DNA of 64,000 bases from Vicia villosa. Taxonomy: Eukaryota > Streptophyta > Magnoliopsida > Fabales > Fabaceae. Made by a program: the position numbers and the translations under genes. Numbering within the stretch: position 1 is the first letter of the stretch; the number at the start of each line of letters is the position of its first letter. This document shows positions 23,001 through 34,744 of the stretch, in pieces. The stretch covers positions 84,325,712-84,389,711 of the forward strand of contig NC_081185.1 in the NCBI RefSeq assembly GCF_029867415.1, given 5' to 3'. The notes under the pieces are model-generated. The model was not told the DNA's origin. It saw nothing but the letters and a program-made list of their open reading frames with translations, and did no database searches.

Positions 23001-24988
23001 CGTCATTGAACAGAAGTCTAAACCCCATTCAGGAAAATAAAACACTTGTAAAGAGGCATTAAGAAACTGTTGAAATAACTAAACTAAATTATGTGCCTTG
23101 TTTAAAACATATCGATGATCATTTTCTAAATTATGTGCCTTGTTTAAAACTAAGTAGTCCCTAATAACTCCACTTCCAGCCAATGGTATCGATCAACATC
23201 AGTAGGAAGCTCAAGGCCTTATTGGTCTCTAATAACTCCACATCCACCCAATGGGCTGAATCATTTATGTATTATTCCATTATCTCTAGGTCCACCACAA
23301 AAATTTAACCAAAGTGAAGCCATGACCATCCTCCCTAATGGCAGAGTTAGCCAGGTTCTCCTCCTCACTTTCCATCATAAACCCCATTATATTCTCGTTA
23401 CCTTAAGGGCCAACAAATTCACTACATGACTACAGAGCCCTTCCTAGAATTAGAGTTATCACTAATCACTATGAGACTCATATGGGGTATTGTCGCTGGT
23501 TTGCGATGAAGCATCACTTATATTTCCCCCAATAGACAGGTCCGTTAAATTTATGTATGGGTTTCCATAGTTGAAAATGGCTAAAAGGAAGAAGGGGAAT
23601 AGAAATAATGGGAGAAATATATAAATATTACCTTGAAAAGCTGCAAATATTAAGAAAAAGGGACGTTGATCAAATCACCCATAAACATAGAAATACAAGT
23701 GGATCACGAAATCGATAAGGAAGAGCGAGTGAACAAGGAAAAGTATCATCAGATCACTAAGGGAGAATTCAATGACTAATGTGGGAATGATGTTTGAACA
23801 AAAGAAAGGAAATTTTATTTGTAGAAAGAAACCATCTTTATATAGAGAAGCAAAGAAAATGAAACTACAACTCAAATAACAATGGGGATCGACCTTGAAA
23901 TCACAATGGCACTCGAGTACACTTGAATAAACTAAATGGAAATTCCACTCCCTACCCTAGAGGCATAGATGCATGTGCATGAGTGAAAATGAAAAACATA
24001 TTAGTGACGAGATGAGCATTTTATGCACATGTTCCCAAGGCCACCTGCTCCCACTCACTAATCTTTCCCACTTCGTTAAACCAAGATGGAAAATGTGGAT
24101 GGCTCAATGTTGGTGGAGAATATAGGGATTGAATGGTCTAGAAGGTTGTTAAATAGACCATTCCCCTAAAACCATTTTTAAAAAATATTTTCTATTACAA
24201 AATATAAGTTTAATAAAATGATGCATAGATGGAAGGAGAAAGCAAGATATAGCGAATGGTTTGAAAAAATATGTTTCAATTTCTACCAAAATTACATGCA
24301 ATAATAAAAAATCAACACAACCAAGATAGACGGGGTTGCTTTGACAAGCAATACAACAATGATCATAACAAAAAATTCGCAATTAGATGGTTAATCAAAC
24401 TAAAGAAAAGAGTTTATTCAATCATAATCAAAAGATACAATTATCAATGAATTATATCCATAAAAAATATAAAATTATACAACAAATCACTATAATTAAG
24501 ATAATGATCTAGATAAAATGATATTCTAGAAAAGAAAACAACTTTAGACATAAAATATTATGTAGGAATGTAAAATAAATAGGGAGAATAATAATGTACA
24601 CCATATTTATAGTTGTTCAACTCATTCATCCTCATAGAGCTTAATACACTCTTCAATGGTCTTACCGTTAAAAATTATAGGGTATTACACTATTTGAAAA
24701 TTTAATATACAAGTATTCTTAGTACAATGGATGATCAATAATTTGAACACTAAAAGACAACTGCTTTAGCCAACACAGATAATAATTGACTTTCCTTTAT
24801 ATTGAAGTAGGATACTCAAACTGCAAAACTTTCAAGATCTTCTTTGATCTTGACCTAATAATCTTCCTAGACACAAAAATCATGCTCAAAGCTTCCATTC
24901 TACAAAAAAATTTACTCAGCCCTACCAGTTCCTTGTCTGAGTGTTTGTCCTACACAAGAATGGTTGGACAACTCCTACCTTTGTTCTG
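23001..24988. other. non-coding DNA, nothing recognised
   Basis: Short open frames exist on both strands, but none has a domain, a homologous partner in the window or a plausible gene context. The sequence is probably old retroelement DNA linked to the gag-like fragment on its left, with no boundary visible. Confidence 0.4.
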
Positions 24989-26405
24989 CAGTTATTGTTC
25001 CCCAATTTTTTACCATTGAGATCCCACCATATCCCAAATAATAGGATCATCATAATCATCATCATCATTATCATCATGCATATATCATTTGCTAACCAAA
25101 AATACAAAAAAATTTGTTGCTTATTGCTTGTGTCCAAAGACAGGAGACTGGCCAAAGAGGAGACTAAGCAAATTAGGGTTTTGAGGCCCACAAGGAATTT
25201 CAACATTCTCCTATGATTCAAAGGGTTATCACATCAATATAAAATCCCACTGGAAGGTTGACCTAATTCCACTGGAAGGTTGACTTTTATTCAGGACATG
25301 GCTCCAAGAATCAAACCATGATTCAAGGGTATCCAAATCAACATTATAATCCATTCACATCATTCATTTGAAGAGGATACCTTGATTCATAAGGAATCCA
25401 GAAAACTGCAGTTCATTTGGAAAAAGTCAACTATGTGGGTCAACCTTTGACTTTTGATAAAAATGGTCAACCATGAACTTTGGAGGATTCAAATCATCAA
25501 CATATGACTATTGAAGACATTTGACCAAAAGAAATCAAGAAAATTAATAAAGAATCAAAAGGTCAACAAAAGTCAAAATTAAGGTTTTTAAGTGATTTTG
25601 ACCTCATTTTGGGAACTTCAAATTTCACCCACACACTCAAAAATCTCCCAACATGAAAGATGTAGATCTTGATCAAATAAAAAACTTTGTCATTTATCTC
25701 ACTTCAACAAAAAATGATTATTTTGAGAGATATGGAATTATAAAGATTATGTTCAAAAAACATAGAAATTTTTTAATTGTTTTCACTTGAATTTTTCCTA
25801 ACTTTGTGGCCATTTTTCTCCATGTTCCCAAAAGAGTTTGAGAAATTTTTTAACAATTGAATTGAAGTATGTAGCAAGGGCTTTCCAAAGAGACCATTAG
25901 CATGAAATTCCATGGCTTAAGCTATGAAATATGATTTTGTCAATATGGCTCCATGGCACTTGAAAATGAAGATTAACATGAAGAACAAAGTTTGAATTTG
26001 CTTCAAATTTGAAAGAATCTTCAAAGAACAGACCCTCTAACTTGTTCAAGGCACTAAACTCAGAAGATTACACTCTTATGATCTATGGTCCTTGTTTTTT
26101 AAGGATTATCCAAGTTCCATGCCATTTGTGTACAAAAGTCACCACTTCCATTTTAGAAAAGCATTGCTTTATGCTAAGTCAACTTGTCTTGATCCTCTCC
26201 CATCTCTCCTTTGCAGCAAAAGCACTCCTAACATCACAAGGAACCTCTCCATGTTCATATTAAAGTCACACAAGCATGCTTGGCCTTGTACCACACCATG
26301 GGAAACCTAATTTTCTCTTTTCTTCACAAACAAGCAAGATGGTACAAGTATCACATGGGAGCTCAAATGAATCTGAATTTTCCCTCCACAAACCCTAATT
26401 AATGC

Positions 26406-26416
26406 CTATAAATAGA
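26406..26416 (+). promoter_or_regulatory. TATA box of Ogre-like solo LTR 2
   Basis: CTATAAATAGA about 1.4 kb into the LTR. It is nearly identical to the boxes in element A and element B LTRs and has the same sense as the LTR. Confidence 0.65.
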
Positions 26417-27422
26417 GGGCCACACTCCCTTGATCAAACACACAAAAAATCCCAAAGTCATCCTATCATTCCAAAGTTCATTTTTGTGTCATTTTGCATT
26501 TTGATAGCAATTTTAAGTTAGAGAAGTTCTGAGTGCAAACCAACCTTTCTAACAGCTTTCATACACCATTTGTGAGCTGTTGATCACCTCTATACACTTC
26601 CCAAACACCTCAAACTCAAAATCACCCTCAAACCTCCATTAAAGCTACATAAAGGGCTTAACCTTCCAAATTTCATTCCATAAGCTCACTAGCCAAATTT
26701 ATCATTCAAACACCTTCTATATATCATATAGAAGCTGTCCAGATCATTCACTAACATTTGTAACACTTGGAATCGTTTGTTGCACTTTAAATTTTTCCCT
26801 TTGTAGGTACCATCAGGTTTTGAGTTGCAGAGGTTCTCAAGGCATTCTAAGCATTCAAACACCATCCCTGGGGTCACTTAAGCTTTCCAGATCACTACAA
26901 CACTTTTGTAATACCTCTAAGTTAGGGCACGACCTCCATTTTCAGAGGTAAAATCTTGAACTTTGAACTCATAGATAGAAGCATCTTTCTTTGCAAAACT
27001 TAATACCAATCTACTCAATAAGATGTAGGGAGTAAAAGCTCTAAGGTTTTAGGGATTGATTGTGCAAATTCTTCATTTAATTTTAGTTTGAAAAATTAGG
27101 GTTCATACATGTTTTCCAGAAATTGATGAGTTTTAGTTTGAATTGACTTTTGAGAGTTACATGGTTGGATTCGTGTTTTAATACTGAGCATTTTGCACTT
27201 TTGTTTTGCTAAAAATGATTGAGATTTGAACAAGTCTGAAAATCTAGCCAATGAAGTTGTTGTTCTTGCTTCACGAAGAAGATGTAGTTGCTGAATTGTT
27301 TAAATTTGAATTTAGGCGCGCACTTTATAATATGTTGATTGGTTTTTGTTTCTGAACTGACTACATCGTATGTTACAATTGGGAGGCGTGTGTGTGTTAA
27401 GGCTTTAGTGTGTTGGGGCGTG

Positions 27423-27432
27423 GGTTCGAGCC
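27423..27432 (+). other. B-box-like motif (first tRNA-like module of solo LTR 2)
   Basis: GGTTCGAGCC in the context 'gggcgtgggttcgagccacccctttt', a T-arm-like sequence followed at once by a T-run. The A box upstream (about 27,390, 'gtgtgttaagg') is weak. Confidence 0.4.
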
Positions 27433-27534
27433 ACCCCTTTTACACTTTTGATCATTTTATTTTCATTTTCACCATTTCTCACTTGTTTTGATATTTTATC
27501 AACTGATTGGGCCTTATGATCAATACACAGCACC

Positions 27535-27587
27535 TGGACCAGTGGTTAAGGTTTTAAGATGTGAATGAGAGGGCGTGGGTTCAAGCC
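27535..27587 (+). other. tRNA-like module (A box and B box), second in solo LTR 2
   Basis: TGGACCAGTGG (27,535-27,545) matches the A-box consensus well, and GGTTCAAGCC (27,578-27,587) the B box with few changes. An eight-T run follows about 20 bases later. The spacing is that of a tRNA-derived promoter. Confidence 0.5.
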
Positions 27588-28914
27588 TTAGTAGCCACAA
27601 AACCTCTTTTTTTTATCACTTGTTCACTTTAATTTTTCTCCAACTTCAAAAATCACTTAAAAATAGTAAAATTTATATTTTTTCTAACTCCATTTTTTTG
27701 TGGTTTGTTTATGTTTCCTATTTTATTATTATGATTAAAAATTCCAAAAATATTTATTATTTCATTATCTAAAAATTAGTCAAAAATATGTCTTTTTAAG
27801 TGTTAAAAAATCAACACAAATAGTTTCTTTTTTGAATATCTTCTTCAAATCAATCTTGTGTATTTTTGTAAATATATTTTCTAGGGTTAGGATAAAATGT
27901 CTCTGACTTTCTCATGTACCCTTAGACAAATTCTCTTTTAGAATTTGGTATTTAATCATTAAAAATCAATTAGGATTAGGTGTTAATTTCAAAACCCGAA
28001 TTTCAAACCCCAATTCAAAAAATAGCTTGATCTTTGTTATTCTTGTTAAATGAACTTGTTTATTTTGATCATTATCCTTTTTACTTGTACATATACTTGT
28101 TGATTTCTATCCTTGTGTTTTTGCACTTGTATCCATTATATTATCTTTGTATATATCTTGTTTATCTAACCATATGCATGAGTTTCATATTCATCGTCCA
28201 TCATTCATACATGAACTAATCCAAAGGTATAGACATCCTTGCTCATTATCATTGATGATTATCATACTTACTTGTTTGTCTTTTTTGACACATGTTATCA
28301 CACACACACACACTTGAGGTATCCATTGATTGATTGCTTAAGTTGTTTGTTGAAAATCCAAAGGAATGGGAATGGTATTAACTAAAATTGTCAAGGTACT
28401 TAGACTCCTCTCCAAATCTCTTTTATTTTGTGTTAAAGTATTGTTAAAACTTTTCACTTATTTTAAATGGTTTTGTATTGTTAAAGCATAACCTTTTCAA
28501 ATTTAAAAATGGTTTTGTATTGTTAAAGCTCAACCTTTTTAAACCCACCCTTGGTTTTGTATTGTTAAAGCTCAACCAACCTTTTATTTTGGAACCTTGG
28601 CACTAAGAGAAGAATTATTCCCGGTGAAACTACTCTTAGTCCATTGACCTTGTATTGTTAACGCTTGGTCCCTTTTTATTAAACTTGTTAAATATTGTTA
28701 TAGCTTAACATTTTAAAAACCCGTTGAGTATTGTTAAAGCTCAACACCCAAAAATATTTTGGCCACTTTGGCCCCCCTTATTTTTCCTTTTAAGGGGAAC
28801 TACAAAAGCTATGACTTCCCTTTTCTTTAAAAGGGGTATGTAGGCCTAAGATGTGATGTCTTATCGAGCTCACTTTCAAAAACTTCTTTTCCCATCCCCA
28901 CACTCTATTTAAAC

Positions 28915-29146
28915 TATAGAAATATGTTGTATATTTCATTGATATTGGAACTGATACATTGTGAGGTATATATAGAATACAATACATTAATATGTTAATA
29001 AGCAGAGAAATAATTTCCTATAATTTCTGCTACCTAAATAAGGAAATAACAATAATAGATAATAAATCTATTTACACCACTGTTTTGTAACAGCTTGACA
29101 AATCATAATCAAATGATTATGATTTGATATGTGCTAATCTTCAACA
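28915..29146 (-). repeat. 3' LTR of copia element 2
   Basis: Minus strand TGTTGAAGATTAGCACAT ... ATATTTCTATA, 232 bp. It is preceded by a polypurine tract, TTGAGGGGGAG (complement at 29,147-29,157). It matches the 5' LTR at 33,523-33,754 apart from about three substitutions. Confidence 0.93.
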
Positions 29147-29165
29147 CTCCCCCTCAATTTGGGTG

Positions 29166-29513
29166 CTAGATGTCTATCATACCTAGATTGGATTTGATAT
29201 TTTCATACGTATTCCTTGGAAGAGTCTTGGTTAAGATATCTGCAGTTTGCTTGCATGATGGGACATGATTAATACTTATAATCTTATGATCAATTTTTTC
29301 TTTAATGAAGTGTCGGTCAATTTTCACATGTTTTGTCCTATCATGTTGGTCTGGGTTCTTTGCAATGCTTATAGCAGCTTTGTTATCACATAGTAACCTC
29401 AAAGTATGGTTCACTTGAATTTTGATTTCATCTAGTATGCTCTTAAGCCACATTCCTTCACAAATACCTAGGGCCATAGCTCTAAATTCAGCTTCTGCAC
29501 TACTCCTCGCCAC
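29166..29513 (-). pseudogene. copia element 2: RNase H C-terminal part
   Basis: ARSSAEAEFRAMALGICEGM and LRLLCDNKAAISIAKNPDQH are the conserved RNase H end of copia polyproteins, ending 20 bases before the LTR. It is in the same frame as the large integrase-RT stretch and is separated from it by a single stop codon at 29,535-29,537. Confidence 0.9.
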
Positions 29514-29534
29514 TACAGATTGTTTCTTGCTTCG

Positions 29535-31958
29535 TTAAGTTACTAAGTTCCCCCACACAAATGAACAATAAATTGTAGTCGATATTCTGTCTGTGGAGCA
29601 TCCTGCCCAATCAGAATCTGTATAAACTTCAATGTCCCTGTTTGAATTCCTCTTGAAGTGGAGGCCTCGACCTAGTGTGCCTTTGAGGTATTGGAGGATT
29701 CTATTTGCCATTTTCATGTTAGACTCGGATGGATTTGACATGTAGCGACTAGCCAAGCTTACAGCGAACCCAATGTCGGGCCTAGTGTGAGATAGGTAGA
29801 TTAGTTTCCCAACTAGACTTTGACATCTATCTTTGTCTGCTGGTGGACTTTCATCCTCTCTTCCTTTTATTTGTTCTATTGGTGTATTAGCTGCCTTGCA
29901 CCTAAGCATTCTAGTTTCTTGAAGTAAGTCAAGGGTGTATTTCTTTTGTGATACATAAATACCATCCTTTGTTCGAGCAACTTCCATCCCTAAAAAATAC
30001 TTAAGTTGTCCCAAGTCCTTAACTTCAAATTCCTTTGACAAGAGTCCCTTTAAATGATCAATTTGATCATAATCATTTCCTGTAATAACAATATCATCAA
30101 CATAAACAATAAACAAAGCTACCTTTCCTTCCATGGAGTGTTTAACAAACATAGTGTGATCTGATTGGCATTGGTTGAACCCGTCTTTCTTGACAACTCG
30201 AGTCAATCTATCAAACCATGCCCTTGGAGACTGCTTGAGGCCATAAAGGGATTTTTGGAGCCTGCACACCATATTTGCGGTGCTGGATGATTCAAGTCCA
30301 GGAGGAATCTGCATATATACTTCCTCTTCTAGGTCACCATTTAAGAAGGCATTCTTGATGTCTAGTTGATGGAGTGGCCAATCTAAATTTGCAGTCAAAG
30401 AGAGAATAACTCTAACGGAGTTTAGTTTTGCCACTGGTGCAAAAGTCTCTTCATAATCTACTTTATATGATTGAGTAAATCCCTTTGTTACAAGTCGAGC
30501 TTTATACCGATTTACACTCCCATCTGCATTATACTTCATGGAGAATATCCATTTGCATCCTACCGGCTTCTTCCCTGCAGGTAGGCTTGTGATCTCCCAA
30601 GTTCCATTCTTAATTAAGGCCTGAACCTCTTCCGTTATGGCTGCTACCCATTCAGAATTTTGGAGTGCCTCATGGATGTTGCTTGGAATATGTGTTACAA
30701 ATGTCTTGTAACTGTGGGACAATTTTCCATAAGATACAAATCTTTCATTGGGATGTTTGGTACAGGATCTTACATTTTTTCTCAAAGCAATAGGAATATC
30801 AATATCATCAACATTCACAGAGTTAGGAGCAGTATTACCTAAGGGAACGTCATTTTCTAGAGTCTTGGAGGTTTCTTGGTTCTGCCTTGGAGCTGTGCAA
30901 GACTCTATTCCCTTATTTCTCTTCCTGGAGTACACTTTTACGTTGTTTCTTGGTGTTGTTTTTGTTGTAGGGGCTGCAGTTTCTACTGCAACTTCCTCTG
31001 CATTTTCTGACGTAGTTTCTTTTGGTCCACATGTAGGTTCTACAGTTTCTATTGCATTTTTATTTGGTTCAGGTGTAGGTTTTGATTCCTCTACAACTAT
31101 TTTGGGTTCAGTTAGCTCAAGTTCCAAAAGTTGGGATTCTACCACTTCAATTGGATAGGTGTTCTCCCCCTGAATGCCAACTTTTGGGTAATATGACTGA
31201 TTCTCAAAAAAGGTTACATCCATGGTATGGTAGAATTTTTTGTTTTGAGGTGAATAAAATTTATATCCCTTTTGGTGAGGAGAGTAGCCGAGGAATATGC
31301 ATTTAATGGATTTCGGGTCAAGTTTACTGCGTCGGGGGTCAAGATTATGGACAAAGGTTATGCATCCAAATATTTTCAAAGGAATAGATGTAAGGATACA
31401 ATTTGTTGGGTATAAAGTTTGGAGAGTGGAGTAAGGATTATGAAAGTTAAGGATCCAGGAAGGCATTCTGTTTATTAGATAGGTTGCAGAAATGAGAGCT
31501 TCTCCCCAAAACTGGTTAGGTACATTTGTAGCTAGTATGAGAGACCGGGTTACTTCTAGGAGGTGTCTATTCTTTCTCTCGGCAACCCCGTTCTGCTGAG
31601 GTGTATCCACACAAGAGGTTTGGTGTATTATTCCATGTTGCGTAAAGTATGAACTTAGTGCAGAATTATAGTACTCACGACCATTATCACTCCTGAGCAC
31701 TCTAATTTTGCTTTGAAATTGTGTTTGCACCATGGTATGGAAACAATCAAATATCCTACAAACTTCCGATTTGCCTTTCATAAGGTAGACCCAAGTGATC
31801 CATGTGTGGTCATCAATAAAGGTGAAAAACCATCTTGATCCAGTTACATTTCTGACCCGCGATGGTCCCCATACATCACTATGAATAACATAAAAAGGTT
31901 GGGAAGGTTTATAGGGTTGAGGTGGGTGGGGCTGTGTGTATGTTTGGACAATTGACAA
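29535..31958 (-). pseudogene. copia element 2: integrase and reverse transcriptase, 807 codons open
   Basis: The integrase core shows DVWGPSRVRNVTGSRWFFTF, SDNGREYYNS and TPQQNGVAERKNRHLLE with the D, D and E catalytic residues. Then comes the copia C-terminal portion (GYSPHQKGYKFYSPQNKKF), a variable linker, and RT with WIFSMKYNADGSVNRYKARL, LDIKNAFLNGDLEEEVYMQ and the catalytic FIVYVDDIVITGND (about 30,085-30,130). RNase H begins at EVYTDSDWAGCSTDR. All key residues are present. The frame lacks a natural start because of a frameshift upstream. Confidence 0.93.
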
Positions 31959-32059
31959 ATTTCACATTGAAACAACTTCTGATTTTTATTGAATAGTTTA
32001 TGAAGCATTTTTTCCAAGTACATAAAATTTGGGTGGCCTAGTCTATAGTGCCACAGCAT
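31844..32059 (-). pseudogene. copia element 2: GAG-pre-integrase zinc domain
   Basis: MLWHYRLGHPNFMYLEKML followed by FQCEICQLSKHTHSP gives the H-H-C-C zinc motif of the copia integrase N-terminus. It is in frame with protease but separated from it by a TGA at 32,093-32,095. It runs into a frameshift near 31,900 before the integrase core. Confidence 0.88.
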
Positions 32060-32092
32060 TGCAGAATTTTCACTACATGCAGAAACTACGGC

Positions 32093-32575
32093 TCAAGAGG
32101 TTGCCTCAGATTCTGGTTTAGATGCTTCAGCCTGAAGGATATAGAGTCCAGCACATTCTTTAGCATTTCCAATCGTCCTCCCTAACTCCAAAATCTGAAA
32201 TTCACACAGGTTAGGAAAGAATTTAGGGATACACTTCAACTCCTTTGTAAGTTTGCTGATGGACAGCAAGTTACAATCAAGTTTAGGCATATACAGTACT
32301 GAACTAAGAGTAATATTTTGCGAAATAATGATTGAACCTTTACCCATGACCTTAGAAAAGGTACCATCAGCAATTCGAACAGTCGAAATATTTTGACATG
32401 GAGAATAGCTATCAAAGACAGTCAAATCTTCAGTCATGTGATCAGATGCTCCTGAGTCAATAATCCATGATTTTTGTTTTCCCCTGCTAGTGTTTAGAGC
32501 ATGCAAAAAATTACCTTTTTGGGCCATAGTAGCCGTACCAATTGTTTGTTGAAGCATTTTTTGTAAGGCTTCCAT
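32093..32575 (-). pseudogene. copia element 2: aspartic protease region
   Basis: SWIIDSGASDHMTEDL holds the DSGA active site of retroelement proteases. The following VRIADGTFSKVMGKGSI and LSSVLYMPKLDCNLLSISKL are the expected next motifs in copia proteins. It joins gag upstream in the same frame and ends at a TGA. Confidence 0.9.
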
Positions 32576-33472
32576 TTGCTCCTTGTTGAATGGTGATGAG
32601 TGAGAATTTACCTCAGCTGTGTTCCCTCTGCTGTCGCGGATTTTGGTCCATTTTAGCTCTGATGGATTTCCATTAATGATCCAGCATGTGTCCTTGGTAT
32701 GACCCGGTTTCTTGCAGTGGTCACACCAAGGCCGAGTTTTCTTTTGGAAAGATCATTGATCTCCCCTTGCTACCATTGCAGATCCTTCTATAGATGGGGC
32801 TGCACTGGATTTTCCAAGCATCACTTTTCTCCTGCTCTCCTTTCTTTGTATTTTCGAGAATGCTTCTCGAATTATTGGAAGAAGTTTGGTTCCAAGGATT
32901 CTCCCACGAACTTCATCAAGTTCTGTGTTCAAACCTAATAGAAATTTGTAGACTCTATCTTTCTCCACTAATTCTTTGTACTTCTTTTTTTCCTCTGTGC
33001 AGCTCCATTCAACTTCATCATATACATCCAGTTGCTTCCAGTGACGATTGAGAGTATTAAAATACTCTATGACTGAGCGCTCATCTTGGCGCAAGTCATG
33101 GAGTATGCTCTTGATTTCAAAAATTGCAGATGTATTGTCAACATTAGAGTAGGTTTCCTTTACGGCATCACACATCTCTTTGGCAATGTCATAGTACAAG
33201 AAATTTTCTCCAATTTCATTTGTCACGATGTTTAGCAGCCATGACATTACTAGACTGTTTTCTAGTTGCCATTTTTCAAGGTTGGAATCCCCCTTTTTTG
33301 GACACTTGGAGTCTCCTATGATATAACCTTCATTCCTTTTTCCTTGAAGGTAGATTTTGATTGAGCGCACCCATTGATTGTAATTCTGGCCATTCAATTT
33401 GTGACCAGTGATAGGAAGAGCATGTCCTTTAGCCAAACTGTTGGCTGAATTTTCTGCTTTAGTATCTGCCAT
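32576..33472 (-). pseudogene. copia element 2: gag with zinc knuckle
   Basis: A start at 33,472 gives 239 codons with the copia gag signature: LNGQNYNQWVRSIKIYL, QLENSLVMSWLLNIV, ILHDLRQDERSVIEYFNTLN and FLLGLNTELDEVRGRIL. After an in-frame TGA at 32,753-32,755 the same frame carries the zinc knuckle CDHCKKPGHTKDTC (about 32,690-32,735). The start is 51 bases from the 5' LTR, as expected for a short leader. Confidence 0.9.
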
Positions 33473-33510
33473 GGATGGTGCTCAAGGTTTAGGGATGGTT
33501 CAGATCTTGT

Positions 33511-33522
33511 GCTCTGATACCA
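33511..33522 (-). other. primer-binding site of copia element 2
   Basis: Minus strand TGGTATCAGAGC, complementary to the 3' end of initiator methionine tRNA. It abuts the 5' LTR exactly. This is the standard primer of plant copia elements. Confidence 0.9.
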
Positions 33523-33754
33523 TATAGAAATATGTTGTATATTTCATTGATATTGGAACTGATACATTGTGAGGTATATATAGAATACAATACACTAATA
33601 TGTTAATAAGCAGAGAAATAATTTCCTATAATTTCTGCTACCTAAATAAGGAAATAACAATAATAGATAATAAATCTATTTACACCACTATTTTGTAACA
33701 GCTTGACAAATCATAATCAAATGATTATGATTTGATATGTGCTAATCTTCAATA
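33523..33754 (-). repeat. 5' LTR of copia element 2
   Basis: 232 bp. The outer end reads TATTGAAG where the 3' LTR has TGTTGAAG, a G-to-A change that would weaken the end needed for integration. A TATA-like TATATATA lies at 33,575-33,582. Confidence 0.92.
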
Positions 33755-34057
33755 TAAACAAATTCACATATGCTTTTCAAATTAATGTACACAAAAACAA
33801 TAATATTTTCAAAGAAGTTCCTATGGGATACCATAGATATGAGGGGTGCTTAAAACCTTTCCTTTGTATAACAAACCCTCCGTACCCAAATCTCTGATAA
33901 GTTTATTAGTTTTGATTTTAAAAGTTTCTGTGGGTTTTATTCCCTCTTTCTCCCATTTCTTTTGGAAACAATAAAGCGCGGTGGCGACTCTATTTAAAAC
34001 TAATGAGCTAAGTCTTTCCCATGGCTTTAGTCTCACCAATTTCACCACTACAGCAGT

Positions 34058-34728
34058 AACCTTTAATCAGTTCTATTAAGTCTTCAATGGAGTATGGAGA
34101 AAATCTTATCTTTTTAGATGTCAAATCTCATATACCATAAATGTAAAAGAATTTTTTTTATACACGCAATAAAACTTTACAAAAAAACATTAGCTTTCTT
34201 AATGTACCTTAAATTTACCACTCAAAATCAATCTCAAGAGTTGAGTACCATAACATGGTTTATTGGATCAAGGTTGAGATGATGAAGGTTATCTAGATAA
34301 TTTCACAAAATAAAATTATATCTCACAATATCAACATTCTAGAAAGTTTTTCACAAGGTTAAATCTAAGCGAAATGGGGTATGTGAAAGGAGAATCTCTC
34401 GTAGTTATTCTCAAGATTTGTGGAAAAATGGGTTTGATCTTATTAGATCACTCTATGAAAATTTGAAATCAAAACATAATATCATTAGTATATATCATCT
34501 TTAAAAATGATGCGAAAATATTTATCTAGGTGCTAGAGTTTAGGCACAAAAAGGTAAAGAAAAGAACAAATGATTCGAGTTAAATCATGAGGTTATGACT
34601 TGAAACAATTGAAAGAATGATTTAAATCAAGATAGTAAAAGTGGAGGTTTCCATTTGATTTTAATCATGATTTGTATTCATGATTCGATTCAAGAAAAAG
34701 CATGATTCGAATTATAGTTATTTTTGAA
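34058..34728. other. non-coding DNA; start of a palindromic-word cluster
   Basis: No gene. From about 34,570 the sequence is rich in variants of TGATT(T/C)GAATCA. This cluster resumes at 36,543 on the other side of the inserted elements. Confidence 0.5.
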
Positions 34729-34744
34729 AAAAATATTGGATTAA

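Larger units (their letters stand above)
28915..33754 (-). mobile_element. Ty1/copia element 2, nearly complete, 4,840 bp
   Basis: Two 232-bp LTRs flank a full gag-pol arrangement on the minus strand: gag, zinc knuckle, protease, integrase, RT and RNase H. The TSD is TAAAC (28,910-28,914 and 33,755-33,759). The LTRs differ at about three positions by eye, pointing to a recent insertion. Four breaks prevent a single polyprotein: a TGA after gag, a TGA after protease, a frameshift near 31,900 and a stop before the RNase H end. The element sits inside Ogre-like solo LTR 2. Confidence 0.93.
24994..34052 (+). mobile_element. Ogre-like solo LTR 2 (with a nested copia element)
   Basis: It begins TATTGTTCCCCAATTTT (probably a mutated TGT..TACCCCAA start) and ends TTCACCACTACA. 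GCAGT duplications lie at 24,989-24,993 and 34,053-34,057. Without the copia element at 28,915-33,754 it is about 4.2 kb. Shared landmarks with solo LTR 1 are a U3 rich in 'aaagtcaa' phrases, a TATA box, tRNA-like modules, and a 3' part with 'ggtggcgactct'. There is no coding sequence of its own. Confidence 0.78.

Noticed and set aside
24922..25221. Frames around the 'atcatcatc' stretch near 25,050
   Set aside because: Low-complexity ATC repeats and the edge of solo LTR 2 explain them.
30660..31306. Plus-strand frames opposite the copia polyprotein
   Set aside because: Shadows of the minus-strand integrase and linker coding region.
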